Shown one piece after another: positions 1 to 14,200 of a stretch of 57,391 nucleotides of DNA. The notes under the pieces are model-generated. The model saw only the letters and a program-made list of their open reading frames with translations, did no database searches and was not told the origin of the DNA. The stretch is from the NCBI GenBank assembly GCA_027946555.1, contig JAPEVC010000222.1, forward strand, positions 1 to 57,391, written 5' to 3'. Numbering within the stretch: position 1 is the stretch's first letter; the number at the start of each line of letters is the position of its first letter. Source of the DNA: Gnomoniopsis sp. IMI 355080. Its lineage: Eukaryota > Ascomycota > Sordariomycetes > Diaporthales > Gnomoniaceae. A program made the translations under genes and the position numbers.

Positions 1-2834
1 CCCAAGCCCCCAGCCCCCAGGCCACGTCCTTCGCCGCGACCTGTCAACCCATACAATTTTACGTGGCTCCAGATGTACCCTTGCATGCGCCATCCTGACC
101 GCGACTCTGATGCTCAATACACTCACCCTGATATAGGAGCCATTGGCCACCGTTGACCTGCGACGTAGCCGCGCCCCCAAGTATTAGGCCATACTATCTA
201 CATTTCCTTTGGTCTGCCCTTTTTTTTTCCACTTGCTGATTCAGAGACAAGGAAGGTTGCAGCTTGGGCCCGGAGTGAGCCGGCCCGTTATTTTGGTGAG
301 GATCGACCGTTCTTAAAAAAAAAAAATTGGGGTCTCTTCCCAGAGTGGATTCAATCTCCCGCTGGTTTTGGTCCTGAAAGATAATGCGAATTACTGCCAG
401 TAACGCTAGTGACGTTGTGCCACACCTCCAACTCCTGTTCACTGGCCAAGTCCGAAGCCACTGATGCACACTCGCAGCACCTCGAAACCAAGCTTTCTCT
501 TCCCGCTTGCGTCGAATGTCGTACTGATGGCAGTGAAGTGCTGCTCTGTGCGATCATATCGAGTCATTGATACGCTTGAGCTCTTGATGCGACGTCAATT
601 CAAGCTTCGAGCCCAGATCATCGTTGCTCTGGGCTTCTCCTTAGCCCCTTGGCTGTTGCTTGGTAACCTTGGTGACGCTGCATTCTTATTCGGTCTGGAC
701 AAATGTGCTCACAGCATGCACGCCATTTTATCTCTCCGCGGCAAACCCCCCCCCGAAGCAAAACTCCCTTTTTTTTTTTTTGGTTTTTCTTGTTTTTTTT
801 TTTTGCTTTGATCAGCCCCAGGGCTCAAGGAGAGAATGTCCCAGCGGCTGGAGACTTCCCGGTCCGGCCCCCGCAACGCTGTGAAACATGGGTTTTCTGT
901 TATCTCAACGTCTTCGAAACTAAATACCCATACTGCCTACTTCCACATGTCGATCTTACAACATCCTCCGGTATCACCTCGCCCTCAACGCCGTGTGCCA
1001 AAATTGTGTAGACGCTTCCATTGCGTCCCGCATTGTGTTACCTACATCCATACCTATAGCCCACTCGAACCAGCATCGAATCGGGACCATGTGTCCCATT
1101 TACCCAACCATGCCCAAACACATCACCTTTTTCGAGAAAAAAGACAAAGCCTCAACCAACCACTTCGCCCTGCGCTAGGTACCCAACGAGACCCGATATC
1201 GAGGCGCACAACGGGCACAGCACCTCTTGTTGGTCCACTTCTATACCAAGCTTAAGGTTCACACAACCGCTTACCACGTAGCCCACACATTGGGTCCCCG
1301 CGGCAAGGCATAGTGGCGATTAGCTGGCCGCGACCTCTACACCCATTTGGACTGGATTCTGGAGGCCTCCTCTCTCAGAAACGAAACCATAAACACGGAA
1401 TTCCGAATCTGTAGTTTCATCCGCCTTATCTGCCGGCGCATCATCTGCACATCACAATCGCTGGTATCGGAGTTTGATGTAGCTCGCCACATGTTTGCGC
1501 ATTGCGCTTTTGCACAGCCACGATTAGTTATCTGATTTTCAGTCCATGGAGACGCAATGGACTTGTTCTACTTTCGCTTGCGCTTATACGCTTGCAAAAG
1601 CTTATCGAACCGTAACTTTTCGCCGCAGTCTCTTATACCTGCACTTTTGTTTGGTACGTTGGTTCCTGGATAAGCTGAAAGCTCTACGGATATAGCTCTG
1701 AGGCCGCATAATTGGTCACTGGAGCTCTTTTTTGGAGCTTTCACTTGCATGGAAGTCTTACTTGCATGGAACAGCACATGTGCTTCACCCCCCATGCTGA
1801 CCGCATGGCCACATAATGATTCCATTCTGGGCATCAAACACGCGTACACCAAGTATGTTGCCATTGTGTAAGGATTGTCAGATTCAGGTTGCATTGCTTT
1901 CCTCCACTCCTAAAAGTTTTGACGCTGTTCTTGACGCTTGACGACTGCCTGATGGATGGATTGAGGTCTCCACTGGGGGGCTGTGCATGCGGTGCTTATG
2001 CTCTGATACTTGAGACCTTTGCCGTATACAACCTGACTCACTGCAACGGTCTTCGTCCGAAAAGCTTCGTGGCCGCCGGTCCGGGAAATGTGAATTGTCC
2101 GACAAGTTTTCCAGCTGGTGATGGCATGCCCGCCGTTGTCATCATGGCCCTCCTCCCGCCTGTCAAGACTGCACGTGGGGGTTAGTGTGTTTGTCTCAGC
2201 AGCCCAGAATTGCAGATGTTGCATAGCTTCAACTTGACGAGACAGCCCGAAACTCTTGAGAAATGCAACATGACTGAGGCAAGATCATACAGAATCAATT
2301 TGATACTTTGGAGCGGGATGGGCCGTTTCAACCATCCAGACTCTTTGGGTCCTCTTGAGCCATTCTGGGAAGACCCCGGGATTAGAGCAAGCCTCACCAT
2401 CAAAATTCCCGAGTGAAACCAGGAGAAACCGTGGTCATGCTTGAAGCGTCACGATGTCAGCCGTCCAAGACTTGAAAGATCATGCAGTGATATTCACCAC
2501 TGGCGCGCTGATCAGGAAAGACAATCCTTCTTTTGGCCTATAGACTGCGACTGCACGTCGCTGCATGTCTTATGCTAGAATACAGATAGCCTCCACCCGA
2601 TATCAGAAATCCTTGTCCATCGCAGCAACCAAATCTAAGAATTTTGCTATGTGGGCACAGGATTCGATCTTGCTCGGCCTGTCGTAAATCGACAAGCTAC
2701 GTGCCATAAGTGAAACATCAGGATTTTGGAGCGTTGGTAGGTTTTGCTCTTTTCATAGGAGCAGCTTCCGCTACAACTTGCAGGAAAATTCCGAATCGTC
2801 GTGCACTCTCGATGCGTTGCCTAAGCGTCACTGA
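1..2834. other. Gene-free stretch downstream of IML1
   Basis: No protein family is recognisable on either strand. Open frames are short and unrelated to each other. The stretch has low-complexity runs: about 12 A near 315-326, 9 C at 746-754, and two T runs at about 769-781 and 793-804. IML1 ends at the right edge on the minus strand, so the last few hundred bases should hold its 3' untranslated region. Confidence 0.6.
769..804. repeat. Paired poly-T runs
   Basis: A run of 13 T is followed after a short interruption by a run of 12 T, just downstream of a 9-C run. This is simple-sequence DNA with no gene next to it. Length is likely to vary between isolates or to be a sequencing weak point. 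Confidence 0.8.
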
Positions 2835-5800
2835 TTATTGGGGCTGCACACTCCCCCGCCTCAGCAACCTCGCGGCCGTCATCGCAATCCCAGGACTACT
2901 CGTCCGCAAAGACCCGGGCACAGGGCTCACCGTCCTCGCCGGCAAGCCCTCATCAGGCTTCGCAAGCACACCAGGCGGAAGCCCAATCACGGGTATATTG
3001 CTGTCCGTTACATCGCTCGGGCCCATTCCCGGCGTGGACAATGTCATTGGCTTGAGCCGACTACTGCCCGTCCCAAGCTCGCGATGTCCATACTCGAGTA
3101 CTTCCCTGTAGAAAGCCTCCAGCGCCACCGGGTCCTGGCAAAACGTCTCGAACTCATCCTTAATCAGCCAGGGCTCGTTGCCGACCGTAGCAGGGCCGAT
3201 GTTCGATGCCCGCGGTGCCGTGACCGGCGGTGGTGCCGTGGGCCCGTCTAACGTAACGGGCACGCTCGCTGCGCGCACCACAGGACTGGAGTGCAACGTT
3301 GGGCGGATCATGGGCGAGGACGTGGGAGTGGACGTAAGCCCGTAAGGAGTGAAGACCCCGCCTATGGGACGCCTGTCTTTCAAGGCTTGCTGCTCTGTAC
3401 GCATTTCGCGCTCTCGCGCGGCCATGGCAGCACGATTTGTGTATAACCTGTTGCCAAGAAGGAGAAAGTTACCGTCGTCATCGATCTGGACAATGACTGT
3501 ACCAGAGCGGTGGATGTATTGAGGATACTTGAAGTCGGGCTTGCCCCAAGAGTAGGTCACCTCCACATTACTCGGAAAGTCAGATGCCGCCTCCATATCT
3601 AGGACGAAGTCGAATTTCCTAAGCAGAGCCTTTTGATAAAAGTGTTTCCTATTAGGGAGTGTGGAGCCGAAGGTCGTTGCATCGAGGTAAGTCACCGGCT
3701 GTTGGTCTGGTGGTAATAAGGCAAGCTTTAAGAAATATGGTCTGCGAAAGGGATTGACTTCGCCAATCAACCGTGCCTCTCCTATCGGAACCTCAACAAG
3801 GCGTAGACCAAATCTTGTCATGTCGCGTGTCCAACTTTCGACAGCATCTGTAATCAATTTTGGGGTCGTGTTCAGCCACTCGATGCGGATATGATAGCAA
3901 TTATCTGGATTGTGCAGCCGGTCATAGTGCAAGTCGATTCGCTCTGGTCGATAAGAACGTCTGCGTGGATCTACGTCGTACTTCATCACCTTACTTAGCG
4001 CGACTCTTGGGCGTCTGCCACTGGCGAGTGGTATCGTCGGGGTGGTCGTATTAGAGGACGACTCCTCTCCGTTCATTGAACCAGGCCTAGAGAAAGGTTG
4101 CCGTGGCGAATCGCGAGGAGCAAACTCTGTCAATGGTGTTGGCGGTATGGACACCAAATTCCGTCTTGCGCTGTTGAACCAGCCTGGTGGGTGTGGTTTG
4201 CTGTAGTCGGAGCTGATCTGGTAAAAATACTGTCCATCACGAAATTGATGTCGCTTCTCAACGTGCACGAATAAGCCCGGCTCATCTCCGTCTCGACTCT
4301 TGTCCGCCATGAGACTGTTTCCGAGTGCTTCTGCTTCTTCGCGGCTTTCCAAGTCCTCAAAGTTATCCAACAGCCAACTAGTCATGTCTGATCCAATGAA
4401 GCAATTATAGTGCAAGCGAAGATGCCATCTGCGATTCTGCAGTCGTACACCACCATCTTCCACAGGCTGTTGCATCGCTTCCGCTATTGCAGCAACACTA
4501 AAGTTCGACTTCTTGAACGGATCTCTCTTTGTCACAAGCTGTCCTCTTCGGGTACCCGGCTCGAGGGTCTCAAGGAGAGGCAGGGTTTCCAGCTCTGCAG
4601 CAATGACAACTGAGGGGTCCTCAGTCTTATACACGATGTCGAGTGGGTTTGGACTTCTCTTCTTGTGTTGTCCCTGCGGTCCCTGAGGCTGGAAGCGTCG
4701 TTCGCTCGGGGGCACGTATCGGTGTTTCAACCACTGCTGTGCCAGGTACTTGATGCCCTCCAGTCGGACTTCTTCTTCGTTGTCGGCGTATTTGGGATCA
4801 GGATTCGAGAGGTTCTTCAGACATGTGGTGGGTATCAGCACGTATCGCGCTCGCCAAAAGCCCATGTTTTCTTGCATTTCGTCATAATGTCCAGCAACGA
4901 AAGAGTCGATAAAGTTCCAATTCCTCTCGGTCCTCGGCGTAATGATGTTCATCTCGGCAGTGGCATAGTCAGGATCCAAGAGCGTACGAATAGATGGCCT
5001 GTACAGGACCGGAACGTCATGAGGTTGTTTTGTGGGCTCTGTAGGTTTTCGCACAAAGATTGTAACTTCGACCTCGGTCTGGTTGACGCAGGAAAGCTGA
5101 TGGATTGTATTACCAACGGCCATGAAAACACTAGTTCCGTCTTCGATTTCGCGGTCCCTGGAAAAAATGTCACCAACCTTGACGTGTTTCTGACCAAAAG
5201 CCTTTGCGACGGCTGGCCCGATAACAACCTGAAATCCTTGCGAGAACCGGAGACTGATTAGTTCATGAAGGAACTCCTCGCGACTCCGCGGTTCCTCAGC
5301 CACCTCGTCATCTTCGTCTTGATCGATGTTGTATGGCTGACGCTGGTATTCGCGGTCGAATTGTTCTTTGGTTGGGAAGTACTCGGTGGTCAGGGGCACT
5401 GCCGCCGGTGAGCAGAGTGACTTCCACTTCATCACCCTCATGGCTGATGGCCGAACGAACACATGTTGCCACCGACTGTACAGCCTTGCCATGTCGACTC
5501 TATCAGTGTCAGGGTTAGATGGATTAATGACTGTCAGCCAGGGATTCATGGCAGTCTCTGGGGAAAGCATTGCAGGCAGTTCTGGTACGCCACCCGCGAG
5601 CAATTTAATCCTTTGCGCATCGTCCTCTTCGTTGACGTCCGCCCGCCTCAGCAGATTGGAAAGTCTTTGCTCCGGGTTTTCAGCACGTAGATAGGTTGAT
5701 GGCCTCACAGTTGACGCGAGAGACTCAGTGAGCGTTCGTGAAATAGTGTCTTCTGAATTATGGGCGCTCTTGATGTACATCGGACGGCTGGGTGTCTCAG

Positions 5801-8505
5801 CGCGAGCCTCTTTGAAGGCCCCAAACACAGGATTTCTCTTGATCTCGTTCGCCGGAGTCGAGCCGCCACTAGAGATACTCTGCGGAGTACTTGGGCGGCT
5901 CTTGAGACTGCCCATTTTGGCCACAGACAGGCTCTGTGGCGTAGGGGGCGCGTTGTCCTTCATGGCATTCGCATGCTCAACGTGGACCTGGGCTACCGCT
6001 GCTTGTGGGGCAGCTATTCCAAAGCCCCTGTGCCCGAGGCTGATTTGTCGGAGGAATTTAGGTGGCTTAAGGGGCGAGGCGCGAGAAGTCTCAGCATTTC
6101 CGTCAGAACTCTGCCTGGAGTGTGATTGGGTATCTGACCCCTCCTGCACTTTTCTGCGGGCTACATTGGCAGCTGTTGGTGCGGTTGAGGTACTAAAGGA
6201 CGTGCTCCGGTCGCCCACTGAAGTACCGAATAGATTTGTGTCTTCAGCGAGCTGTTTTCTTGTCCCATCGTCCAACTCCTTGACGATTCTTGGGGTTCGA
6301 TGTGGCCGTCTCGATGTCTTCAGTAGTGCCCTAGCGTCATCAAACTCTTGCAACTGCTTCCACAGAGACTTTTCTCCGTGTCTGGCGTGCTTGTCAGAGG
6401 CAACTCTCTGGAATCCATGAATGTTGTCATGCAGAGGGTTGTGAACTTTCTGGGCGGGTATGGTAGCAACATCCCGCACGTCGTGGATCCGACCCTTTTG
6501 TGCCACAGTGTTCTGCAAGACACTCTGAGGGAAGAACGGATCACTATGCAGCGGCATCGATTCTATCTCATTCGTCTCCAGCACGCTCCTCATCTGCAAA
6601 TCATACATTCGACACCTGACGGCAAAGGCATCTTGTGCTTGCCTGGATTGATCGGCTACGGACAAGGCGATACCCTCGAATGATAAAGCGTCATCAGCGT
6701 TACCTGTCCAATAAGAGACGTGGAGCCACTGTGGTAGAGCGAAGCACCACTCATCGTTTTGACGTAGTGCCAAAGCTTCGAAGCGTCGAGAAACATCGCT
6801 GGTCCGGTTTGGCGAAAAAGACCCTGTCATACTCTGCCAACTCGTACCAAGCGGAGTTGAGAGTTTCGGTGTGCTGCCGTAGCTGAAGGCCGATTTTGAC
6901 TTGGAAAGAGGACCATCGGCCCGGGCAGGATTGCGATAACGAAACAAAGGAACAGAATGGAGGGGTATCTTAGGTACGCAAATCAAATCAATGCCAATTC
7001 CGTTGCCAACGAGTGCTTCTGTTGTCGTCCTTAGGGTTTCGTAGTCAACCTCGAAGACGCCCGGTCCAGGACTTATCACGACGATAGATATCCCAGTCCT
7101 CGTCAAGTCTCTGTCGATATAGTCATGCGCAAAAAGGGAGGAAGCCATAGCAATGGCTTCCAGAACATTCCCGTACAACGCTCTTGACGATTCTGCTTTG
7201 ATTGGGCGGCCAGTTGAATTCGTCTTCATGGACGGCTGCTCAGGCATTTTGGACATGGAAGTCATTTCTTTCAGGTGATTGATGCTGATGTCCCGGCGAA
7301 AGTAATTGAACTCTCTCTTGAGTTCATTGAGGATTTTTGTCCATTCGCCACTTGCCATCTCACTCACAACCACTCGATAAAAGTCTTTGTACGGTCGCTT
7401 GTTTCCCGAAGCCTGTACCCCAGTGTAGTAGTCGTCCTGGAAGGTGGCGTCCCCGATTTCCGCCGTGATACCAGTGTCATACTCGACTCGGGCAAAGAGT
7501 ACCACTGTGACGAGGTGCTTGACTTTGAGGTCCGCCCATTTCTTGAAGAGCGCCGGTAAGAAACCATTTACAACTTTGTTGAACATGATCTCGCCGGAGT
7601 CATCCGCATCAAAGTCCCACATTTCTTTGGCCATCTGAATGAACAGAACGTATCGAGCTGATTCACTGCGGAAGATAGGCTTCGTGTTCCTGCCAAAGAA
7701 TGCCGAATGTACTTTGCGCCCCTCCACAAAGACCGCAGAGATTTGAGCCTTCACTGTGCCCATAAAAAGCATCATCTGGCCCTTGTAGACGGTACGATCT
7801 GCGAGCTCTCCCACGGCTATTCTCCACATGTCGGCGCGGGAGAGATATTGGTCCTTGAAAGTGAGCTCGACGTGGGATGCCTCTATCACAGGGTTACTCT
7901 CGTCTATCTTTACGTTTAAGCGTCAGCAAATGGCACCTTGAGTCGTTGAAGTACTTGGACAAGCGTACCGGCGCTAGAATGACCTGCGACCCTTTCTTCA
8001 TACCAAAGACGTCCGCAATCTGCTTTGCCACATAGAGCTCAACATGAGGATACCGAGCCTTCAATTCTCTAGCCATGTCCTTTACGACAAATATATAGCG
8101 CTCCGGCGGTTGGCTCGGCTCAATTGGGCCATTCCTCGCTGCATCCTGAGCAAGCAGCCTCTTGGCCGTATTGGGCTGTTGTTTCGATGATACCTCGGGC
8201 TTCAATACGTCAATGGACACCAGCATTCCGGGCCTGAATCTGCTGTTGAAGAGGTCGAGGTTGAGCAGCACCTCGTCTCGGGCGAAGGATTCATTGACGG
8301 TGACAGTGCATTTTCGGCGCACGCTACTGTGGGAATCATCGCGACTTTCGGCGCGCAGGGTCGAGTTGCTCGAGATGGTGTCGGGGGAACGTGGCAGCTC
8401 GATGGACAGCTTGTCTAAACTGGTCCGGCTCGACTGGCGCAGGTGCGACCAGTGCGGTCGCCGCGCCGACGAGGACGACGATGCTGCATTGCGGGGCATG
8501 GACAT
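2835..8505 (-). CDS. IML1: Vacuolar membrane-associated protein IML1 (SEACIT/GATOR1 subunit, DEPDC5 homologue)
   Basis: The IML1/DEPDC5 family is the catalytic subunit of SEACIT/GATOR1, which acts at the vacuole as a GTPase-activating protein for the Rag GTPase Gtr1 and so lowers TORC1 activity when amino acids are short. Two exons read by eye: 8505-7969 and 7907-2835, joined across a 61-nt intron (7908-7968) with a GTACGC donor and a TGCTGAC branch point. This gives about 1869 residues, usual for filamentous fungi. The N-terminal IML1 domain includes the block IEASHVEL and the segment FRSESARYVLFIQMAKEMWDF. A DEP domain lies at about residues 1315-1415 (GSDMTSWLLDNF). The middle is Ser/Thr-rich and looks disordered. 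The start is the first in-frame ATG; the frame upstream offers only non-ATG codons. It is divergent from the zinc transporter at 9661, with 1.15 kb between them. Confidence 0.93.
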
Positions 8506-9660
8506 GAGAGACAAGGTCGAGATGCAACGACAAGGAAGGCTTCCGTCAGGTTGTTGAATTCGTCATGTTTGTTGACTGTTTTATTTACTTCAATGCTCGT
8601 CTAGCCATTGATCAACGATTTCAAGCGAAAGAGTAGAGGTCACTGATTAGTCGAATGAGGTAATGTGACAGTGACAATCTGGAGGAGGGTGTGGCAGAAT
8701 CGGAGCTGTCATTCACCGCCCAGCGAATTGAGTTTAGTGGCGTCATCTCGTTGCAGGGGTGCCTCTGTGTCTGCTATCTATCGATAGATCTTCTCATTTA
8801 ATGTCAACCTCGCCTGCAGGACACACAGACTCGACATCTCACGAGTGACAATCGTCTGTCTCGCCATCTAGTTTGCTTTCGGGTCGTCCCGACTCATCGA
8901 TGTGGCACGCAGCGCCGTCAACCGGGAATCTTGCAGCGTCGTTAGTTGCCCTTTCGTGTCCGGCTTCAGGTCAGCTTTGATAGGAACCATAATTGTGGTC
9001 CACAACAATGCTTCGCTCGCACAATGCGTCCATTGGCATGTTGGAGCTTGTGAGGAGGTCCACGAACGAGAGCAAGGCACATGCTGTTCCGGGAAGGTTG
9101 CGAAAGGCTGCTTGCTGTCGTGTCAGACAGCTTTGACCTCGTTCGCGTGTTACGTCTCGTCTCGGGTTTCGGGCCTTTTTGTTCTCGGAGTTGAAAGGAT
9201 ATGCCAATTCGTCGGGACATCTCGAATATAACTCCCTTTATTATTAGGGCCACATTCATAGCCGTCGTAGAGAGCAGGGGCGACAGGAGCTCTTGAAGTG
9301 TTCATGTCACCACTAAATTAGCTGCTTCGTTGTCATCAATATTTGTCCTCTACATTGTCAACCTTGCGTCTTCGTAGCAATAGTCCCAGTCAATGATCTT
9401 CATGTCCTGAAGCTGAGCCTTGCACTCGGAGTTGTTTCATTCGAAATAGCCCCAGCAAACCTATAATCGGCATTTCAACTCCGACTCAAACTCATTCTTT
9501 GTAGGCCAGAAGGTCTTGGGACATCAGATCTTTCATTGCAGTTCACCCTCAACAAAGCATTTGTCTACATTCTTTCGGTATCAACCTTCTACGACGCGAT
9601 CGCCATTGTCTTCAACCGCCCCTTCCCCGTCAAACTGGTCATCGAACACTAGCTGGCATC
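8506..9660. promoter_or_regulatory. Divergent promoter region between IML1 and the zinc transporter
   Basis: These 1.15 kb separate two outward-facing start codons and must hold both promoters and 5' leaders. The part before 9661 is rich in C, T and A, as fungal leaders often are. I see no open frame with a recognisable product, and I could not assign a specific operator. Confidence 0.6.
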
Positions 9661-11238
9661 ATGGCATTTTCTCTCGATAAGAAGACCCGCCTCAGCGTCA
9701 CAATTGCCATTTCCTTTCTGTTCTTCATTGCCGAGATCATAGGTTCGATATTCTACACCAAATGCTATTTTGGCATGCTCTTAACCAATTTTGCATTTCT
9801 TAGTGGCCTTTCGAGCCGGCTCACTGGCTCTTTTAGCTGATGCATTCCACTATGTGAGATCAATCGCCTGGTCCGGTCACAACCACGCTCAACACTAATC
9901 ACTGCCCACTTTGTAGTTGAACGACCTAGTCAGCTTTATTGTTGCACTGTCCGCCGAGATTGTAAGTTGCCTGTCCAGCGCGACCCAGACTTTTTACTGA
10001 TACGATCCAGATCTCCGAAAAGGCTACCGCACGCCAAGATCTTTCCTTTGGCTGGCAGAGGGCTCGTCTCATTGGTGCCTTCTTCAATGGCGTCTTCCTT
10101 CTGGCTCTGGGCATTAGTGTTCTCCTGCAGTCTATCGAAAGATTCATCAACATCCAACGTGAGTGCTGCTCCTCAAGAATCGCATCGCTTGTCCACATGA
10201 ATAGACCAACCTAACAGGTTACAGCTATCAACGACCCCTTCCTTGTGATGATCATTGGCTGCACTGGACTAGGTCTCAATATCCTCAGCGCCGCATTTGT
10301 TCACGGTAAGTACCTTTGCTCTTACAACGCCAGCGCCCTCTGACTAAATTTTGATGATAGAGCATCCCGGCCATGACCACTCACACGGTCACGGCCACGG
10401 TCACGACCATGGGCACGACCATGAACATGCACAAGGACATGAGACCGAACATCCGAATGTCGGCAGTCTCGTTAACCTAGAGATGGGCGCCTCGAACGAT
10501 CAGAGCACCGTCCATAGCCACGCCGAGCACCGCCACCATTCGGCCAAGCTGAATAAGCCAGGTCGCGATCTAGGCATGCTCGGGGTCTTGATCCACGTCG
10601 TTGGCGATGCCATCAACAATATAGGCGTTATCGTCGCCGCCGTAATCATTTGGCAGACCAGCTTCCCCGAACGCTTCTATGCCGACCCCGCGGCGAGCAC
10701 CTTCATTGCCTTGATGATCTTCGGGAGTGCCATCCCTTTGACACTGAACTCGGGCAAGATCCTACTGCAGAGCGCACCCCGGGGTGTAGAGATCGATGAT
10801 GTGAAACATGATCTCGAACAGGTGAGAAAACGAAAGGACGAGGCCGCGCCTGGGCATTGAGATCCTTTTGATACTGATAGCTGCGCCTGCTAGATCCCCG
10901 GCATCGATTCCGTCCACGAGCTGCATATCTGGCGCCTCGACCAGCAAAAGGCCATTGCGTCCGCCCATATCGTCCTCTCGGATGAGGAATCCATGGCGAC
11001 CTTTACCGAAAAGGCCCGTGTTGTCAACCAGTGCCTGCACGCCTACGGCATCCATTCGGCAACGCTCCAGCCCGAGGCGGCGCCAGTCGTGCCAGCATCC
11101 GCGGGTGATGTGACTGCCACAGACGGCGCTGCGAGCGTCAGCTCTTCTCTTAGAAGGAGGAGGCTCGACCCGGCTTGCCAGATCATCTGCAGCAGTCTGT
11201 GCCAGAATCTGACCTGCTGCGCGAAAATTGAAAACTGA
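9661..11238 (+). CDS. ZRC1: Cation diffusion facilitator, ZRC1/COT1-type vacuolar zinc transporter
   Basis: CDF proteins exchange Zn2+ for H+; ZRC1/COT1 members load zinc into the vacuole for detoxification. Seven exons: 9661-9742, 9804-9853, 9917-9961, 10011-10158, 10225-10305, 10361-10821 and 10894-11238, giving 403 residues in an unbroken frame. Family marks: ADAFHYLND in TM2 (His43, Asp47) and HVVGDAINN in TM5, which form the HxxxD zinc sites. A long His/Asp/Gly loop from residue 136 joins TM4 and TM5. After the cytoplasmic tail domain (VHELHIWRLD) the protein ends in a Cys-rich segment (CQIICSSLCQNLTCC), as in fungal ZRC1-like proteins. The first intron has a weak GTTCGA donor, but the join restores the conserved EIIVAFRAGSLALLADAFHY. 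The exact substrate (Zn, Co or Cd) is inferred from the family. Confidence 0.92.
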
Positions 11239-14200
11239 AAAGCAATGTCTGCAGGTATTCCGACGGACACCGGAATTGATCGGAGATGAGTCATTGGAAG
11301 TGTCTGTTCAAAATGAGACCGTCTTCCTTGGGGCTCGACGGGTACCATGTTGCCTTCTTGTCGAAGAAGCATTCTCTTAGAGACAAACCTGACGAGCGAG
11401 ACGTTCGCCTAAGATCAGCATAGTGAAGTCGGCTGGCGCCTGACTCGATGACATCTGTACTCCTGCAAAGAAGCAATAGCCCGTCGGCTCAGACAATCGT
11501 CCGCGCTCCAACGTACCCGACGAATACACTTTTTGACTTGTCTCTCCTTGCTTGACGCCGACGGCAGTCCGTCATACGATGTGCGACCCCTGAGATGACG
11601 TAAGATCGTAGAAGTAATGCTGATGATGAACACTTCTCTGTACTATGATGCGGCTTGCTGACTTGGAGCTGACTACCTCGTAGGTCTGTATGGAATATTG
11701 AACTAGAACGCACACTTGCGGACAGGCCCGAACCGTCCATTGACTAGCGGAAGTAGCCTGGAGTGGTAATAGTCATTCAGCGGAAGCTACTGAGCGCATG
11801 TTCCCTAGACTCTCCCTCTCTCATCACTCAAGGAGGCGGTGTGAGGTCGCAGGGAAGCTGAAAAGGAATAAAACGCGGGGAAGGCATGGCCACTGCATGT
11901 CACCGCTACAGCGTTCAAGACAAGAAGGTGAGTGGCAGGGCTCGTGACTGGTGGTCTTGTGAAAGTGTCGTCCTTGTTTGCCTGTCTTGTTTCGATCTTG
12001 TTTCGGGGAAAGGCAGATCCGACGTAATAGATCTGCCAAAGAGAGAAAGATTGGCAGCAGAAAGGCTAGCTGGTATTATGAGGGGAATCGTAATGGGAGA
12101 TGTCTGTGAGGCACGATCGATAGCATGTCGGTAAGGATTGCATTTCCGTGAAGGTTGGCGGAACGTGATTTCCGCCATGTCAGATCACCGGGTTTCGGCG
12201 ACCACTTACCCGGCTCTGTGTGTCATTTATCTACAACCAAACCTTCTCGCGGAGGGCTTGATACCCAAGGTTCACGCTCTAGCTTCCGTTCCGTCCGAAA
12301 TTATGAAGCTCTGGGCAGAAATCATGAAAAAGGCGGAAGCAAAACCATGGTCCCGCGGTGCGAAAGAACCGTCCAGGCCTTAGTTTGCTCGGCGTCTGTT
12401 CCTGACCGTGCCCTGATTGTGCGCATCCACGGGAATGCCCTGCCAAAATTCTACGGTTTGATGCCAAAAAGTCTATGCACAGACAAGACAGATATGCGCT
12501 TAAACCGTTGCACATTTGTTGCTTGTTCCATCGTTCTGGAGAAGGGAACCTAGCAAGGTCGTGCTAAAAGTGAGGCGGAATGATGTTGAAATAGTTACGA
12601 TTCAAGGACTGGGGCCTTTGCGGCGTGGAGATCCGGGCTTCCAGAAAACATGGAAGGGCTGATGTCTGGGGTTCGCCCAGCCTCGCAAAATACGGTCAAC
12701 GGCGCTACCGAAGATTGTCCAGTGTGATATTGCAGGTCTTCAGAGACCCCAAGGAAATTAAAGGGCAGGCAGGTTGCGTTGATCCAAAGTTTCGTTGGAG
12801 AGAGATATAGAGAGAGAAGAGGAAAGACGAGGATGATGTTGATAAGCCAAGGCCTGCCTGTCTGTCAGGCGGTCAATGGTCATGGGATGTTACTTCTTGC
12901 AGCGCCGCTGCTGCACGCAACGTCTCTCGTTAATGCAGGCTGACTGCATGTCAACCACTCGCCAACTCCCGCCAGAGGTGATAAGTGACAACACGGCCTG
13001 CATTGCAGCGCGTTAGATTAGCTTTTAGCACGACACTGGCCTCGTCATGGGTACTACCGGCAGCCCAGCTCTTGTCGAAATGCTGGTAGCCACGCCGTGG
13101 GCTTGGGAGCGATGTAACGGACGACCTCGTGTAATATCAAAATGGTATGTACGGTAAAACCTACGCGACTACCGACCTTGACATCAGTCCAGACCCACGA
13201 ACCGGTCAGCCTCGAGTCCGCACGACCCAGCTGTCACCGCCGACCAAGTCCGTGCTGAGTTTATTTGGCAGATAACGGGCATTCCAGGGGGGCCCAAGGC
13301 CAACTCACAATATATCGTGTCATGGATGAGGCTGATCGTTCGTGTTGGAACCGGCGAGAGGCCCTGCTTTGGGCAGCTGGCTTGACCCTTATCTTAGCTG
13401 GGATGGCTGAACCAGTTCACCGCTCCCTGGAAAATAGGAAGGCAACAACAGCATGAACCAAGAAGTTCGGGGACTTTTGTCACCAGTCGAGACACATAGA
13501 GAGAAGGAGGTTGTAGAGGGTTCTGATGCCACTTCGGCCTGTAATATGTGATATGCGCGCATGACATATAACTGATGGTACACCCGCAGCGGTATCCGGT
13601 CATGATTGGCGGTCGAAGGATCCTAAAGCATGTTGCTACTCCGAGATCCTCGGTCTGAGCAAGCAGCAAGACGCGCACACACTCCGTTGACGGATGTCCC
13701 GGTGGTCTCGGTGCTTTCTTACATCGGAAAGGCCGTTGGCTAAGCTCGAAGTGGATGACCGGTGTAAAAGGCGAGTCGGGCGCGTTGGGTGATGATAAGT
13801 GATGATGATCATTGGATGCTCACCAAGGAACTATGCTTGCCGTGTTCGCCGTATCGCCGAAGGTGTAGAACGTGAACATGGGGCTTGGAAATATTGGAAG
13901 GTTGTCTTTGCAGGCATGTCAAGAACGACGGGGGTGCTTTCCATGGTCATCCTCGCTCAGGCGGGAGGTTCCGAATATGCCACTGGTCGTCGCAGCGCGG
14001 ACAAGTGACAACCGCAAGCCGTGTGTGCATGGCCCCAGATGCATCCCCATGGGACACTGATTATAACGCACCAGGGGTACAGCACGTACTGAATTTTATT
14101 ACCGAATGCGTACTATACTACTCCTAGTCCACAGCGCGAAACTTTGGTCCAAAGGTTGATTAGGTATATCCAGTGGTGATGACATGACTCCTTTTTGCTT

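Noticed and set aside
836..1255. 139-codon plus-strand frame with an ATG
   Set aside because: No recognisable motif, next to low-complexity runs; likely chance.
1590..1640. Possible tRNA T-loop (GGTTCGAT on the minus strand)
   Set aside because: The flanking bases do not form a 5-bp T stem and no D or anticodon arm fits upstream.
1568..1894. 108-codon minus-strand frame with a true ATG, ending in a basic tail
   Set aside because: No family resemblance, no linked exon and no neighbour context; too short to support by itself.
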